In this document: positions 8,829-18,196 of the stretch, one piece after another | Layout of the letters: every line of letters starts with the position of its first letter | Numbering within the stretch: position 1 is the first letter of the stretch | Assembly: GCF_000499205.1 (NCBI RefSeq) | Contig: NZ_AWUK01000036.1 | Span: 28,269-92,268 of the forward strand | Direction: 5' to 3' | Length of the DNA: 64,000 nt | Origin: Paenibacillus sp. MAEPY2 | GTDB lineage: Bacteria; Bacillota; Bacilli; Paenibacillales; Paenibacillaceae | The notes under the pieces: model-generated | Database searches by the model: none | Seen by the model: only the letters and a program-made list of their open reading frames with translations | What the model was told of the DNA's origin: nothing | Translations under genes and position numbers: made by a program

Positions 8829-9214
8829 GCTGATCCCGCCTTTTCAGATTAGTTTGTAATTGATAATGAACTGACAGTTGACGATTCAGAGGGTCGCCAT
8901 GTTTTTATTGTAAGCGTCTGTTTGTGTGAAAAACATGCGATATGTCACAAGATTTGCATTTTTAGCAATTAAAATTTAATCATTTTTTGTCTATATAAAT
9001 TGAACGATTGAATATTTACCCTTGTCACTGCGCTGACAGAACAACCTTCCGATCGCTGTTATGTTCTAGCATCGGAGTGGTAAGTGTAAAATAATCTTTG
9101 TTCCATTTAATATAGAATACAAAAGCTCAAAATGATCAAACAATTCCTCACGAACTCGTTTACAATAACAATAAAGAACCGAACAAGCACCTGACAGGAC
9201 AGGGAGTGAATGAT
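8829..9214. promoter_or_regulatory. Divergent control region between marR and ecsA
   Basis: Strongly AT-rich. ATTA-gtttg-TAAT near 8850 is a weak palindrome before the MarR gene and a possible autoregulatory site. From 9064 to 9116 lies a block (CATCGGAGTGG, AAGTGTAA, then TATAGA) that recurs almost unchanged upstream of the SGNH hydrolase gene at 54093-54146. It is probably promoter-linked. Nothing coding is seen. Confidence 0.5.
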
Positions 9215-9946
9215 ATGGAAAGCGAAAACAAAGATATACCCGCACAGGAGTCCATATTGGATGTACATATTACGGAAGCAGGATATGATGCGGGTCAATC
9301 CACAATAAGAAACATCCGATTACACGTGGCTCAAGGAGAATTGGTAGGCATTATCGGACCGAATGGGGCTGGCAAAAGCACGACCATCAAAACATTGCTT
9401 GGCCTGCTTGAGCATGCAAAATATGAAGTGACCATTGGAGGAGACGGTCGCTATGCCTATATCCCAGAACAGCCTGTTTTTTACGAATATATGACCCTGT
9501 GGGAACATCTCGACCTGGCTGCGGCCGCCTATGAGATGGAAGAAGATGTCTTTGTTGCCAGGGCGGAGGAACTGCTGATTCGTTTCGGTATGGACCACGT
9601 TCGCAATGATCTTCCAGCCAGTTTCTCCAAGGGCATGCGGCAGAAAATGATGCTGATGATCGGCTTCCTGTCCTCGCCGGATGTATATATTGTGGACGAG
9701 CCTTTTATCGGACTGGATCCGCGAGCAACCAAGGATTTTCTGAAATTGCTTGACGATGAGCGCCGCCGTGGTGCAGGTGTCCTTATGTCAACGCATGTAC
9801 TGGATACCGCAGAGCGAATCTGTGATCGTTTTATTCTCATCCACGCCGGGGGATCAGCTGCTGAAGGAACGCTGGATGAAATCCGTGCAGCCGCGGATTT
9901 GCCGGAAGCCTCATTATTCGATTGTTTTGATACACTGACATCCTAA
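9215..9946 (+). CDS. ecsA: ABC transporter ATPase, EcsA type
   Basis: 243 residues. Walker A is GPNGAGKST near residue 50, the signature is FSKGMRQKM, Walker B is VYIVDEPFIGLD, and the H-loop is STH. Size and pairing with the next gene identify EcsA. In Bacillus, EcsAB affects protein secretion and regulated intramembrane proteolysis. The ATG at 9215 is chosen over the GTG at 9206 because AGGGAG is spaced 8 bases from it. It forms an operon with ecsB 18 bases downstream. Confidence 0.9.
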   Translation: MESENKDIPAQESILDVHITEAGYDAGQSTIRNIRLHVAQGELVGIIGPNGAGKSTTIKTLLGLLEHAKYEVTIGGDGRYAYIPEQPVFYEYMTLWEHLDLAAAAYEMEEDVFVARAEELLIRFGMDHVRNDLPASFSKGMRQKMMLMIGFLSSPDVYIVDEPFIGLDPRATKDFLKLLDDERRRGAGVLMSTHVLDTAERICDRFILIHAGGSAAEGTLDEIRAAADLPEASLFDCFDTLTS

Positions 9947-9964
9947 GCGGGAAGGGGAGAAGAG

Positions 9965-11215
9965 ATGCAGACCTTTCATACATACACACCACTTGGTTTA
10001 TATAGACGCAGGCGCAAGGAGCACTTCAATGAACAGTTAAAAAACCTGAAACTGGTAGTAGATTGGACGGTATGGGTATATCTGCTTGTTCCGGGTCTGT
10101 TGTATCTTAGCGGATGGTATATGAGCTTGTGGTCCAAACCGCTTCCCTCATGGGCGACCGGATTATCGCTGCCTACACTGACAGGACTAATCGACATCGT
10201 TATGCTCACAGGTGGAATTATTATATTTGTGGAAGAAGCGGATGTGTTATTCCTGAAGTCGAGGTCACTGTGGATGCGCACCTTGATGAGACAGGGGATC
10301 TACCGGGCTTGTATGCAGCATCTGGGTAAAATGATTGCAATTACCGCGTTGACCGCACCACTATGGTCCCGTGTGTATGACATGTCAATTATCCATATCG
10401 CGCTTATATCGATTTGGTTTGGCGCAGTGGCTTCATTTCAGGTTATTGTGCTCCATATGACAAAAGTACGGTATACCGGCTGGAGACGCTGGATTCGCAT
10501 GATTCCTCTCGCAATTGCAATGGGCATTATCACGATTGGGGCAACGTATTGGATGCATGGGCAGATCTGGACACTGCTTGCAGGCATCGTGGCCGCATTC
10601 CTTCTACTGATAATGGTTGGCCGAATGAGGCTGGAGATGAAGGGGACCTTTGAGGGCGATGTGAGAGAGGATCTACGGGAAAGACTGAAGCTTACAGCAC
10701 TTATACTAAGTCGCTCCATCACCAAGCCAAAAGCGCCGCGCACTCGGACCATGATATTCCGCAAGCCGCGCAAGCTGCTGCGTCATCGATCCATCTCTAA
10801 TCGGACAGCCGAGACGGCATTCAAGGCATTTTTTCGTAACTCATCGACCATGAAACTGTATTTGCAGCTTGGTGGCCTATCCATCGCTGCTGTAGCTCTG
10901 CCGCCTTTTCCGGTCAATGTGATTGTGTGTGGATTATTAATTATCATGCTGAGTGTACTCTTTTATCGTTCATGGGATGTATTTGCAACCTCCGACTATG
11001 TTCAGCTCGTATCCTACGATGCCGAGGCGTTGAATCAAGCTGCGACGACCATGGTCCGAATGTTATTCGTTCCGATCGGGATTCTAATGGGATATTCACT
11101 GGGGGCAGCCTGGCTGGGTTGGCTCGAAGGTATCCTTACAGCTGCGGCTGCGGTGGCATTTGGACTGTTCGTTCTGTCTGTAACAGGCTGGATTCGTTAC
11201 ATCCGATCTGCATAG
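9965..11215 (+). CDS. ecsB: ABC transporter permease, EcsB type
   Basis: 416 residues with about 8-10 hydrophobic segments and a basic cytoplasmic loop around residues 240-290 (TKPKAPRTRTMIFRKPRKLLRHR). It is the membrane partner of EcsA. The ribosome site GGGAAGGGGAG lies just before the ATG. Length is close to the usual 400-410. The transported substrate of the family is not known. Confidence 0.85.
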   Translation: MQTFHTYTPLGLYRRRRKEHFNEQLKNLKLVVDWTVWVYLLVPGLLYLSGWYMSLWSKPLPSWATGLSLPTLTGLIDIVMLTGGIIIFVEEADVLFLKSRSLWMRTLMRQGIYRACMQHLGKMIAITALTAPLWSRVYDMSIIHIALISIWFGAVASFQVIVLHMTKVRYTGWRRWIRMIPLAIAMGIITIGATYWMHGQIWTLLAGIVAAFLLLIMVGRMRLEMKGTFEGDVREDLRERLKLTALILSRSITKPKAPRTRTMIFRKPRKLLRHRSISNRTAETAFKAFFRNSSTMKLYLQLGGLSIAAVALPPFPVNVIVCGLLIIMLSVLFYRSWDVFATSDYVQLVSYDAEALNQAATTMVRMLFVPIGILMGYSLGAAWLGWLEGILTAAAAVAFGLFVLSVTGWIRYIRSA

Positions 11216-11330
11216 AATGATATTCTTCCTTGTGCAGTAGCATATCCGATGAAATAACTGACCATGCTAGAGGAGACGGATCTTATCATTTTAGAAGATA
11301 AGGGATCAGCTCTCGCAAGGAGGAAAAATT

Positions 11331-11714
11331 ATGATGGATGATAGTGAACTTCAGGTGCACTTCGCAGATCATGCAGCGCTGCTCGCTGCGCAAGCAACTT
11401 TGGAGGAACTGGGGTATAAACCATATCAGTCTGGACCGCTCGAATTGTACATTCCTACAGATCGTCAGGATACGCAATCCGCTGTGGAAATCGTACAGTC
11501 TCACGGAGGCAGTGCCGTGTTTCTTTCCGAAACCGATGGATTGGATCAGTTTCAGAATATATCCATTCCGGCTCATCTCGTGAATGAAGATTGGCATGAA
11601 GGTTATGCGAGTGGAGGCCAAGGGAGCAATCCTGAACAGGGGATGCATAACCGGGATGATGATCCGACCTTCGATGATTCAGTCGATGGATTCTCGGGCA
11701 GTGTGAAGGCGTAA
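11331..11714 (+). CDS. Hypothetical acidic protein
   Basis: 127 residues, no family recognised. The N-terminal 70 residues look like a small alpha/beta fold (LQVHFADHAALLAAQATLEELGY, QSAVEIVQSHGGSAVFLS). The tail is acidic and probably disordered (HNRDDDPTFDDSVDGFSGS). AAGGAGG is spaced about 8 bases from the ATG, and codon use fits the region. It has its own terminator. Confidence 0.75.
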   Translation: MMDDSELQVHFADHAALLAAQATLEELGYKPYQSGPLELYIPTDRQDTQSAVEIVQSHGGSAVFLSETDGLDQFQNISIPAHLVNEDWHEGYASGGQGSNPEQGMHNRDDDPTFDDSVDGFSGSVKA

Positions 11715-11799
11715 AGACATATGGGTGATGCTGCTGTTTGTCTTAGTATGTAACTGTGTTTGTAACAAGGATTTGGAATGGGCATAGCATATATCATAT

Positions 11800-11844
11800 A
11801 AAAAACCTCGATACCCCATGATAGTGGGATTTCGAGGTTTTTTT
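11800..11844. terminator. Bidirectional terminator
   Basis: The perfect 12-bp arms AAAAAACCTCGA and TCGAGGTTTTTT surround an inner CCCA/TGGG stem. It lies between convergent genes. Confidence 0.9.
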
Positions 11845-11908
11845 AATACTTTTATTGACCTTACCTGATGTGGAACGTGAATCCGTCCATCAACATCGTA
11901 TGTTCATG

Positions 11909-13177
11909 TTATGAGCTAGTGTTTTTATACTCTGCAGCATGCATACCCGCCGTATACCCCGTAGAGAAGGCGGCAGTAATATTATAGCCTCCCGTGTAGC
12001 CATGAATATCCAGGACTTCACCGCAAAAGAATAGCCCCGGCAGCAGCTTGGATTCCATTGTTTTGGGGTAAATCTCCTTTAAGTGGATTCCCCCGCCAGT
12101 TACAAAGGCCTCCTTGAGAGAACGTGTACCGTCTGCGCGGAAGGTAAAAGCCTTCATCAACCCCACTAATGTAGTTAACATACCTTTGGGAAAATGGTGG
12201 AATGTGAGGTCTTCGCTGATCTCTGCACGCTTCATCATCAATGGAATCATGCGTTCAGGAACCCATGTTTTGAGTATGTTTTTGACAGCCTTTCGGGATT
12301 CCTGCTCCAGCACCTGCTGAACCTGGGCTTCCAAAGCGCCGGCAGACAGATCCGGGAACAGATCAATACTCATCGTGACCTGTGGTTGTCCAGATTTCAT
12401 CTGCACTTTGCGAATAAACTGGCTGCAACGAAGCGCAATCGGCCCGGATACGCCAAAATGGGTAAAGATCATATCTCCGCGATGGGAGATAACCGTTTTG
12501 CCTTTGGCATCCAGAACTGATAACCCCACATTCCGCAAGGACAAGCCTTGCAATTCTTTGGATTGAATCCAGCTTTCACCAGACACAATTGGTACTTCCG
12601 TCGGATATAGCTCCGTAATCGTATGTCCAGCCGCTTCAGCCCAAGGATAGCCATCCCCGGTTGAGCCGGTTTGGGGGACCGATTTGCCCCCGGTAGCGAT
12701 AATAACAGAGCGTCCAAGCACGGTTGTACCAGATGCCAGCTTCACTCCCTGCACATGTTGACCGTTCTGAATCAATTCCTTAACCGGCTGTTTGGTGCGA
12801 ATCTCAACCCCAAGGGAAATGATCTTGCCTACCAACGCATCTACCACCGTTTTGGCTTTATCGGTTACCGGGAACATTCTCCCGTTATCCTCCTCTTTCA
12901 GGGCAATACCGAGATTCTCAAAAAAACGCATAATTCCCTGATTGTCCAGATTCTGAAATGAACTATATAAAAAGCGTCCATTGCCCGGAATATGCCGGAT
13001 CAGTTCATCCGTCTCCTTGGCATTGGTCACATTGCAGCGACCGCCACCAGAGATCCCGAGTTTGCGGCCGAGTTGATCTCCTTTATCCAGCAGAAGCACG
13101 GAGGCTCCATGCTCGGCAGCAGCAACACAGGCCATGAGTCCCGCAGATCCACCACCAATTACAATGACATCATACAT
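11909..13177 (-). CDS. HI0933-family FAD-dependent oxidoreductase
   Basis: 422 residues. The N-terminal dinucleotide-binding motif GGGSAGLMACVAAAEHGA is followed by LLLDKGDQLGRKLGISGGGRCNVTN, the signature of the HI0933 (YtfP-like) flavoproteins. IIATGGKSVPQTGSTGDGY near residue 165 and the C-terminal GLFFCGEVLDIHGYTGGYN complete the FAD site. Cytoplasmic; the natural substrate of the family is not settled. AGAGGGTAA precedes the ATG. It diverges from the histidine kinase gene. Confidence 0.92.
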   Translation of the reverse strand: MYDVIVIGGGSAGLMACVAAAEHGASVLLLDKGDQLGRKLGISGGGRCNVTNAKETDELIRHIPGNGRFLYSSFQNLDNQGIMRFFENLGIALKEEDNGRMFPVTDKAKTVVDALVGKIISLGVEIRTKQPVKELIQNGQHVQGVKLASGTTVLGRSVIIATGGKSVPQTGSTGDGYPWAEAAGHTITELYPTEVPIVSGESWIQSKELQGLSLRNVGLSVLDAKGKTVISHRGDMIFTHFGVSGPIALRCSQFIRKVQMKSGQPQVTMSIDLFPDLSAGALEAQVQQVLEQESRKAVKNILKTWVPERMIPLMMKRAEISEDLTFHHFPKGMLTTLVGLMKAFTFRADGTRSLKEAFVTGGGIHLKEIYPKTMESKLLPGLFFCGEVLDIHGYTGGYNITAAFSTGYTAGMHAAEYKNTSS

Positions 13178-13373
13178 GCGTTATTACCCTCTTTTTTCAT
13201 TGATTTTGTCTGATTTCCGAAAAAGCTGTCTACTCCTGCCTGTTTATGAAACAATACAAATGTATTAGCAGTTCTATTATGCAGTCTTAAGGGATATATT
13301 GTAATATACTGTCGCCTATGTTTTAATCAGAAATACATAAGGGAATGTGCAGGCAGAGGAGGGAGATGGCATT

Positions 13374-15065
13374 GTGGTTGCGTTGAAGGACATTCTTTTA
13401 CAAATACTGCTTGCAGGAGCTGCGGTATTCCTGATTCCATTATTGCACTTGAGGCTCTCCAAGCAAACGGTCGCCAAGGCAGGATATCACAGGATGATAC
13501 TGACCAGTTTTGCCGCGACCAGTGTGGTGAGCATGTTACTGTGTCTGCTTTTTGCTCTCTATGGAAGCCCAGTATCCGTTCCCATCTCCTTGGGCATTGT
13601 GCCCCTGACGCTCGTCATATTGTATTGCAGGCCCCGCGTAGGCCTAACGCTGTCTCTTCTCCAGATACTCTTCTATTTTCTCTTTGCGCATCCCTATAAT
13701 TTGTACGGATTTCTATTTCAAACGGGTATCCTTCTCTATCCTATTGTATGGTTGTCAGCCAAACGATTCAAGCATTATACACGTTCACGCAAAATGGGAA
13801 CAGTTATCGCCTTGATAACGGCAGAGCTGGTTGTGGACAGTCTGCTATATATCCTATCTATTGAAAGTCATGCAACATTCTCAATAGTACATTGGCTATT
13901 GCCAGCTCTGGGATACACGATCGGTGCAATCCTCGCCGGAAGTCTTAGTATGCTCTGGATTGAACAGATGCAGCATCACAGGGGGCTGGAGCAGCATTTG
14001 TCCGAAGTTCATCATCGATACATAGCCGAAACGGAAAAGCTTAACCAAATTCTGAATGCCGTTCCTTTATCCATAGCTACCGTAGATAGGGAGGGGACCG
14101 TGCAGTTCGTGAATGATACCATGGAGCAAACGGCGCGGGATCAACTGCCCTGCACAACAACACCTGATTTGATTGGGCAACCTGCTAGCCAGTTTGTCGA
14201 ACAAGCTCAGGCAGACAAGATGGAGAACAGTATTCGCAAAGCCATTGTTCATGGAGAAGTGAGTGGGCTGACAGTGCGTTATGGCTCAAACGTGTTCCAG
14301 TCCCGGACGGTTCCTATTTACGCTTTATCCCCAGAACCAAGAGAGGCTATAGGAGCCATGTTGATCATTCAGGACATTACTGAGCTTGAAATGCTGCGAA
14401 GCGAGCTCGATAATGTGGATCGACTCAGTCTCGTCGGACAAATGGCCGCAAGTATTACCCATGAGGTAAGAAATCCAATGGCGGTTGTGCGTGGTTTTCT
14501 TCAATTAATGCAGGAAAAGAGCCCGGAGTCCCTGGATCACTATTACCGAATCGTGCTGGAAGAGCTTGATCGGGCAAACAGCATTATTAATGATTTTCTA
14601 TCATTGGCGCAGAATAGAATTGCCGAGAAAGAAGAATCCCAGCTGCATGATATCATCCATGAACTAAGTCCTTTATTATGGGCGGATGCAAATTTGCGAG
14701 GTCAGAGTATTGAATTTATGCTGGCTCACGATGTGCCCAAGCTGCATCTGAATTCAAAGGAAATCAAACAAGTGGTACTTAATCTGGCTCGCAACGGGAT
14801 GGAAGCCATGAATGAAAAAGGAGTACTTACGCTGGAGACCCGGTTGGTGGATGACACGGTGGAGCTGTGTGTACGAGATACAGGCCCGGGTATACCTAGA
14901 GTGAAGCAGGAGAAGCTGTTCGAACCTTTTTTTACGACCAAAGCCAAAGGAACCGGACTGGGATTATCCATGTGTCTAAGCATTGTTGAACGACATAACG
15001 GAACCATTACCATCGAATCGGAGGAAGGTCAGGGTACAACGTTCAAGGTTGCATTCCAACGCTGA
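13374..15065 (+). CDS. Membrane sensor histidine kinase, sporulation-kinase-like
   Basis: 563 residues from a GTG with GAGGAGGGA 8 bases upstream. Six or so membrane helices fill residues 1-190. A PAS domain (LNAVPLSIATVDREGTVQFVN) covers about 220-340, and the HisKA box has His363 in ASITHEVRNPMAVVRGFLQL. The ATPase domain carries N (LNLARNGMEAM), G1 (RDTGPGIP) and G2 (GTGLGLSM) boxes. The H-box form and multi-TM input resemble KinB and other kinases feeding Spo0F. No response regulator is adjacent, as expected of such orphans. The role in sporulation is inference. Confidence 0.88.
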   Translation: MVALKDILLQILLAGAAVFLIPLLHLRLSKQTVAKAGYHRMILTSFAATSVVSMLLCLLFALYGSPVSVPISLGIVPLTLVILYCRPRVGLTLSLLQILFYFLFAHPYNLYGFLFQTGILLYPIVWLSAKRFKHYTRSRKMGTVIALITAELVVDSLLYILSIESHATFSIVHWLLPALGYTIGAILAGSLSMLWIEQMQHHRGLEQHLSEVHHRYIAETEKLNQILNAVPLSIATVDREGTVQFVNDTMEQTARDQLPCTTTPDLIGQPASQFVEQAQADKMENSIRKAIVHGEVSGLTVRYGSNVFQSRTVPIYALSPEPREAIGAMLIIQDITELEMLRSELDNVDRLSLVGQMAASITHEVRNPMAVVRGFLQLMQEKSPESLDHYYRIVLEELDRANSIINDFLSLAQNRIAEKEESQLHDIIHELSPLLWADANLRGQSIEFMLAHDVPKLHLNSKEIKQVVLNLARNGMEAMNEKGVLTLETRLVDDTVELCVRDTGPGIPRVKQEKLFEPFFTTKAKGTGLGLSMCLSIVERHNGTITIESEEGQGTTFKVAFQR

Positions 15066-15139
15066 ACTTCAAGCATGTTTTGCCAAGGAATGAGACATAA
15101 TATTGTAGAAGAAGCCTTTCCGCAGGCGGTCTTTGAACC

Positions 15140-15167
15140 TTGCTTTCATTGATTAGCGATGTATAAT
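15140..15167 (+). promoter_or_regulatory. SigA-type promoter of the bacilliredoxin gene
   Basis: TTGCTT and TATAAT are separated by 16 bases, about 70 bases upstream of the start codon. Confidence 0.6.
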
Positions 15168-15234
15168 AGGAATAGCACAAAAGCATTTAATTTTTTAAAT
15201 AATAGAACCTACATGTTTAAGGAGTGAAACCGAA

Positions 15235-15669
15235 ATGTCTATGTCATTTGATCAATACATGAAAGATATGGTTCAACCGATGCGGGATGATTTGACTCGT
15301 TTGGGAATTCAGGAGCTGCGTACGCCAGAAGAGGTTGAAGCAAGTTTGCCGAATGCCAAAGGAACCGCTCTGGTTGTTATTAACTCGGTCTGCGGATGTG
15401 CCGCAGGTCAATGCCGTCCAGGTGTATCCCAAGCACTTCAGCATGATATTACACCAGACCACCTGTACACGGTATTTGCCGGTCAGGATAAGGAAGCTAC
15501 AGCAAAAGCACGTGAATACTTTGCACCGTATCCTCCATCTTCACCTTCCATCGCTTTGATGAAAGACGGAGAACTCGTTCATTTTATTGAGCGTCATCAA
15601 GTGGAAGACCGTTCTGCAGAGGAAATCGCGGCTGAGCTCACAAGTGTGTTTGACCGTTACTGCCGTTAA
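15235..15669 (+). CDS. BrxA/BrxB-family bacilliredoxin
   Basis: 144 residues, thioredoxin-like, with the diagnostic CGC motif at Cys53-Gly-Cys55 in INSVCGCAAGQCRPG. The family removes bacillithiol from mixed disulfides on proteins in the cytoplasm. The PPSSPSIALMKDGELVHFIERH segment supplies the cis-Pro region. AAGGAGTGAAACC precedes the ATG; a second ATG two codons later is possible. It cannot be assigned to BrxA or BrxB specifically. Own promoter and terminator. Confidence 0.93.
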   Translation: MSMSFDQYMKDMVQPMRDDLTRLGIQELRTPEEVEASLPNAKGTALVVINSVCGCAAGQCRPGVSQALQHDITPDHLYTVFAGQDKEATAKAREYFAPYPPSSPSIALMKDGELVHFIERHQVEDRSAEEIAAELTSVFDRYCR

Positions 15670-15680
15670 TTAGCTCAAGC

Positions 15681-15724
15681 AAACGCCCCGCCTTTCGGAT
15701 GACCGATGCCGGGGCGTTTCATTT
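15681..15724 (+). terminator. Terminator of the bacilliredoxin gene
   Basis: AAACGCCCCG pairs perfectly with CGGGGCGTTT, followed by a T-rich tail. Confidence 0.88.
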
Positions 15725-15807
15725 TGAGCGAATAAGGTTATTGAACCATTCGGACCTTTCAAAATGGACATCAAATTTCATTAATTTAGAAACGGGGTGT
15801 GTGAACG

Positions 15808-16617
15808 ATGAGTTTGCAACAACAGATCATCGCTGAATTGAAGGTTAAACCAAGCATTAATGAAGAAGAGGAAGTGCGCAAGCGCGTTGACTTTCTCAAA
15901 ACGTATGTGAAAAATGCCGGTTCCAAAGGATTGCTCATCGCGATCAGTGGCGGGATTGACAGCGCTGTAGCTACGGCGCTTTGCAAAAAAGCAACGGACG
16001 AGCTTACAGCAGAGGAGAACAAGGAATACAAAACACTGGGTGTATTCCAGCCTTATGGTGAGCAATCGGACATTGACCATAGCTATGCTGTGGCAAAAGC
16101 CTATGACCTGAAGCATGTTGTGGAAACAAACATCGAAGATGCAGTTAACGAGATTGCACTCGAAGTGGAGCAAGGTTTCAAATCGATGGGAAGCCCGCGT
16201 CACATGACTCACCAAGGCAAAGGGAACGTGAAAGCGAGAACCCGTATGGTGATGCAATATGCTCTCTCCTTTGAGGAAAATCTGTTGGTTGTCGGAACAG
16301 ACCATGCTTCTGAAGCCATCACGGGTTTCTACACCAAATGGGGTGACGGCGCCGTGGATATTACACCATTGAGCACCCTGAACAAACGTCAGGTGCGTCA
16401 GCTGGCTGCGTATTTGAACGTGCCACAGGCCATTTTGGACAAGGCTCCATCAGCAGGACTCTGGGAAGGCCAGACCGATGAAGATGAACTGGGCATTTCG
16501 TATGAAGCGAACAGTGACTATCTGGAGGGCAAACAGATCGATCCGGCTGCACAGGAGCGTCTTGAAGCATTTTACAAGCGTACACATCACAAACGTAATG
16601 CCATTCCTGGCATCTAA
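15808..16617 (+). CDS. nadE: Ammonia-dependent NAD synthetase
   Basis: 269 residues, the standard length for the NH3-dependent enzyme; no glutaminase domain. It converts nicotinic acid adenine dinucleotide plus ATP and ammonia to NAD. The PP-loop ISGGIDSAVA lies at about residues 46-55. VGTDHASEAITGFYTKWGDG and KAPSAGLWEGQTDEDELG are family signatures. The ATG follows AACGGGGTGTGTGAACG. A bidirectional terminator lies downstream. Confidence 0.96.
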   Translation: MSLQQQIIAELKVKPSINEEEEVRKRVDFLKTYVKNAGSKGLLIAISGGIDSAVATALCKKATDELTAEENKEYKTLGVFQPYGEQSDIDHSYAVAKAYDLKHVVETNIEDAVNEIALEVEQGFKSMGSPRHMTHQGKGNVKARTRMVMQYALSFEENLLVVGTDHASEAITGFYTKWGDGAVDITPLSTLNKRQVRQLAAYLNVPQAILDKAPSAGLWEGQTDEDELGISYEANSDYLEGKQIDPAAQERLEAFYKRTHHKRNAIPGI

Positions 16618-16667
16618 TATGGATGGCAAGCATACCATGATATGGACAATGCAAGCATCTAAACAGC

Positions 16668-16701
16668 AAAGAGTCACTGCATAAGGCAGCGACTCTTTTT
16701 G
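16668..16701. terminator. Bidirectional terminator
   Basis: AAAGAGTCACTGC and GCAGCGACTCTTT flank a short loop, then TTTT. It serves nadE and the convergent hydrolase gene. Confidence 0.85.
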
Positions 16702-16712
16702 TTATGCAGGAA

Positions 16713-17528
16713 CTACTTACTCCAGGCCTCGATCTGGCGAAGGGTTTCGGTGATCGCCTGCTCAAGCTGTGGAGTCGATTCTTTGAATGGATGTACCGTA
16801 TTAAACGTGTGGTTTCCTCCAGGGATCTGGTACCACGGGACATCCGGACGAGCCTGAACCAGTGCGGCCGAGCCGCCACGCAGCCGTTGGCCATCCTCTG
16901 TTCCTTGAATAAGTGCTACACGTAGAGGTGAGGCAGACAAACGATCAATGATGGCATAGCGGTCCTTGTGCTTGTCCAAATCCTCCAGAATGGATACATC
17001 CAGTGGCATCTGCTGGCCTGTTCGGCCGTTCGTGACATGGCTGCGGCCAAGCGTACGCATTTCCTCTTTTTGCTCCGGTGTAAAAAGATCCAGGTTAGTT
17101 ACGCCGTTCCAGGATAGAACGCCCGCAATCTGCTCGGGATGATCCAGCGCGTACACGAGGCATACGCCTGCACCACGGCTATGTCCAATCAGAATTACCG
17201 GCAGTTCGTTAAGCTCTGGCTGTGTGGACACATAGTCAAGCAGCGTTGCCAAGTCAGCAAGCTCCCGGCTGTACGTATTGACTGCAAACTTTTCAAGTTC
17301 AGAAAATTGCTCCAGATCTTCTCCAACGCCGTTGTGAGAGAAATTGAAGGTCAGGACGTGATGATTCTCGCTTAGCTGGGATGCAGCGTAGGGGAACATG
17401 CCCCAGTCTTTGAAGCCTTTGTAACCGTGAGCCAGGATCATGATTCCTTGAGCGGGTTGCCGTGCAGTGAATATATTTCCGCGAATGACGGCATCCCCGC
17501 CAGCAGGCAGTTCAAATGCTGTGGACAT
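16713..17528 (-). CDS. Alpha/beta hydrolase
   Basis: 271 residues, cytoplasmic (no signal peptide). The oxyanion region is LAHGYKGFKDWG, the nucleophile is Ser117 in GHSRG, and the catalytic His is in PGGNHTFN near residue 242. It resembles dienelactone-hydrolase/acyl-peptidase-like small esterases; the substrate is unknown. TGAGGAGG is spaced before the ATG. Confidence 0.9.
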   Translation of the reverse strand: MSTAFELPAGGDAVIRGNIFTARQPAQGIMILAHGYKGFKDWGMFPYAASQLSENHHVLTFNFSHNGVGEDLEQFSELEKFAVNTYSRELADLATLLDYVSTQPELNELPVILIGHSRGAGVCLVYALDHPEQIAGVLSWNGVTNLDLFTPEQKEEMRTLGRSHVTNGRTGQQMPLDVSILEDLDKHKDRYAIIDRLSASPLRVALIQGTEDGQRLRGGSAALVQARPDVPWYQIPGGNHTFNTVHPFKESTPQLEQAITETLRQIEAWSK

Positions 17529-17715
17529 ATCTTATTCCTCCTCAATTTTCATACTATTCCCGATTCATATTTTAACATAAATGGTAATGTGGACGAAGGT
17601 ACTCGCATCCGTACGCCCCTCCTGCTACAATAGAATACGTGTTCGGATAAGTTACGGATCATATGACCGAATGGAGATCGTTTACAGCATAAATGATTAA
17701 GCGGGTGAAACGTTG

Positions 17716-18135
17716 ATGATATATGGCATTGGAAACGACGTGCTGGAGATTGGACGCATGCGCAAGCTGATGTCCGGTCGCCACGCGGAAGCGTTTATGA
17801 AGCGAATTTTAACATATGCCGAGCGGGAGATTGCGGATCATCGGGGGAAACGAAGGGTCGAGTTTGTATCCGGCCGCTTCGCCGCAAAGGAAGCAGTGTC
17901 CAAGGCGTTTGGCTGCGGAATTGGAAGCGTGATGAGTTTTACCGACATTGAAGTACTGCCTGATGAGAAAGGACGTCCCGTTGCCACACTGTCCGCTGAG
18001 GCATGGGAACGGCTGCAACTGCCATACGGCCAACAGTATGACATTCATTTGAGCATTACACACCAGACGGAGCTGGCTGCGGCCTTTGCTATTGTGGAGC
18101 AGATGGAGAAGACGTTGCCTGGATCTGAACAGTAA
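17716..18135 (+). CDS. acpS: Holo-[acyl-carrier-protein] synthase
   Basis: 139 residues. It transfers 4'-phosphopantetheine from CoA to apo-ACP. GIGNDVLEIGRM at the N-terminus and SGRFAAKEAVSKAFGCGIG near residue 55 are the Mg-binding and helix signatures of the trimeric AcpS type. The C-terminal DIHLSITHQTELAAAFAIVE is also typical. The start is the ATG at 17716 (MIYGIGND), with a weak GGGTG. mutY follows 60 bases later. Confidence 0.93.
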   Translation: MIYGIGNDVLEIGRMRKLMSGRHAEAFMKRILTYAEREIADHRGKRRVEFVSGRFAAKEAVSKAFGCGIGSVMSFTDIEVLPDEKGRPVATLSAEAWERLQLPYGQQYDIHLSITHQTELAAAFAIVEQMEKTLPGSEQ

Positions 18136-18196
18136 CCATGATGGAATGTGTGAAGAACATTAGCATGTAAGCACGGTAACAGGAGAGGACGGGAAT

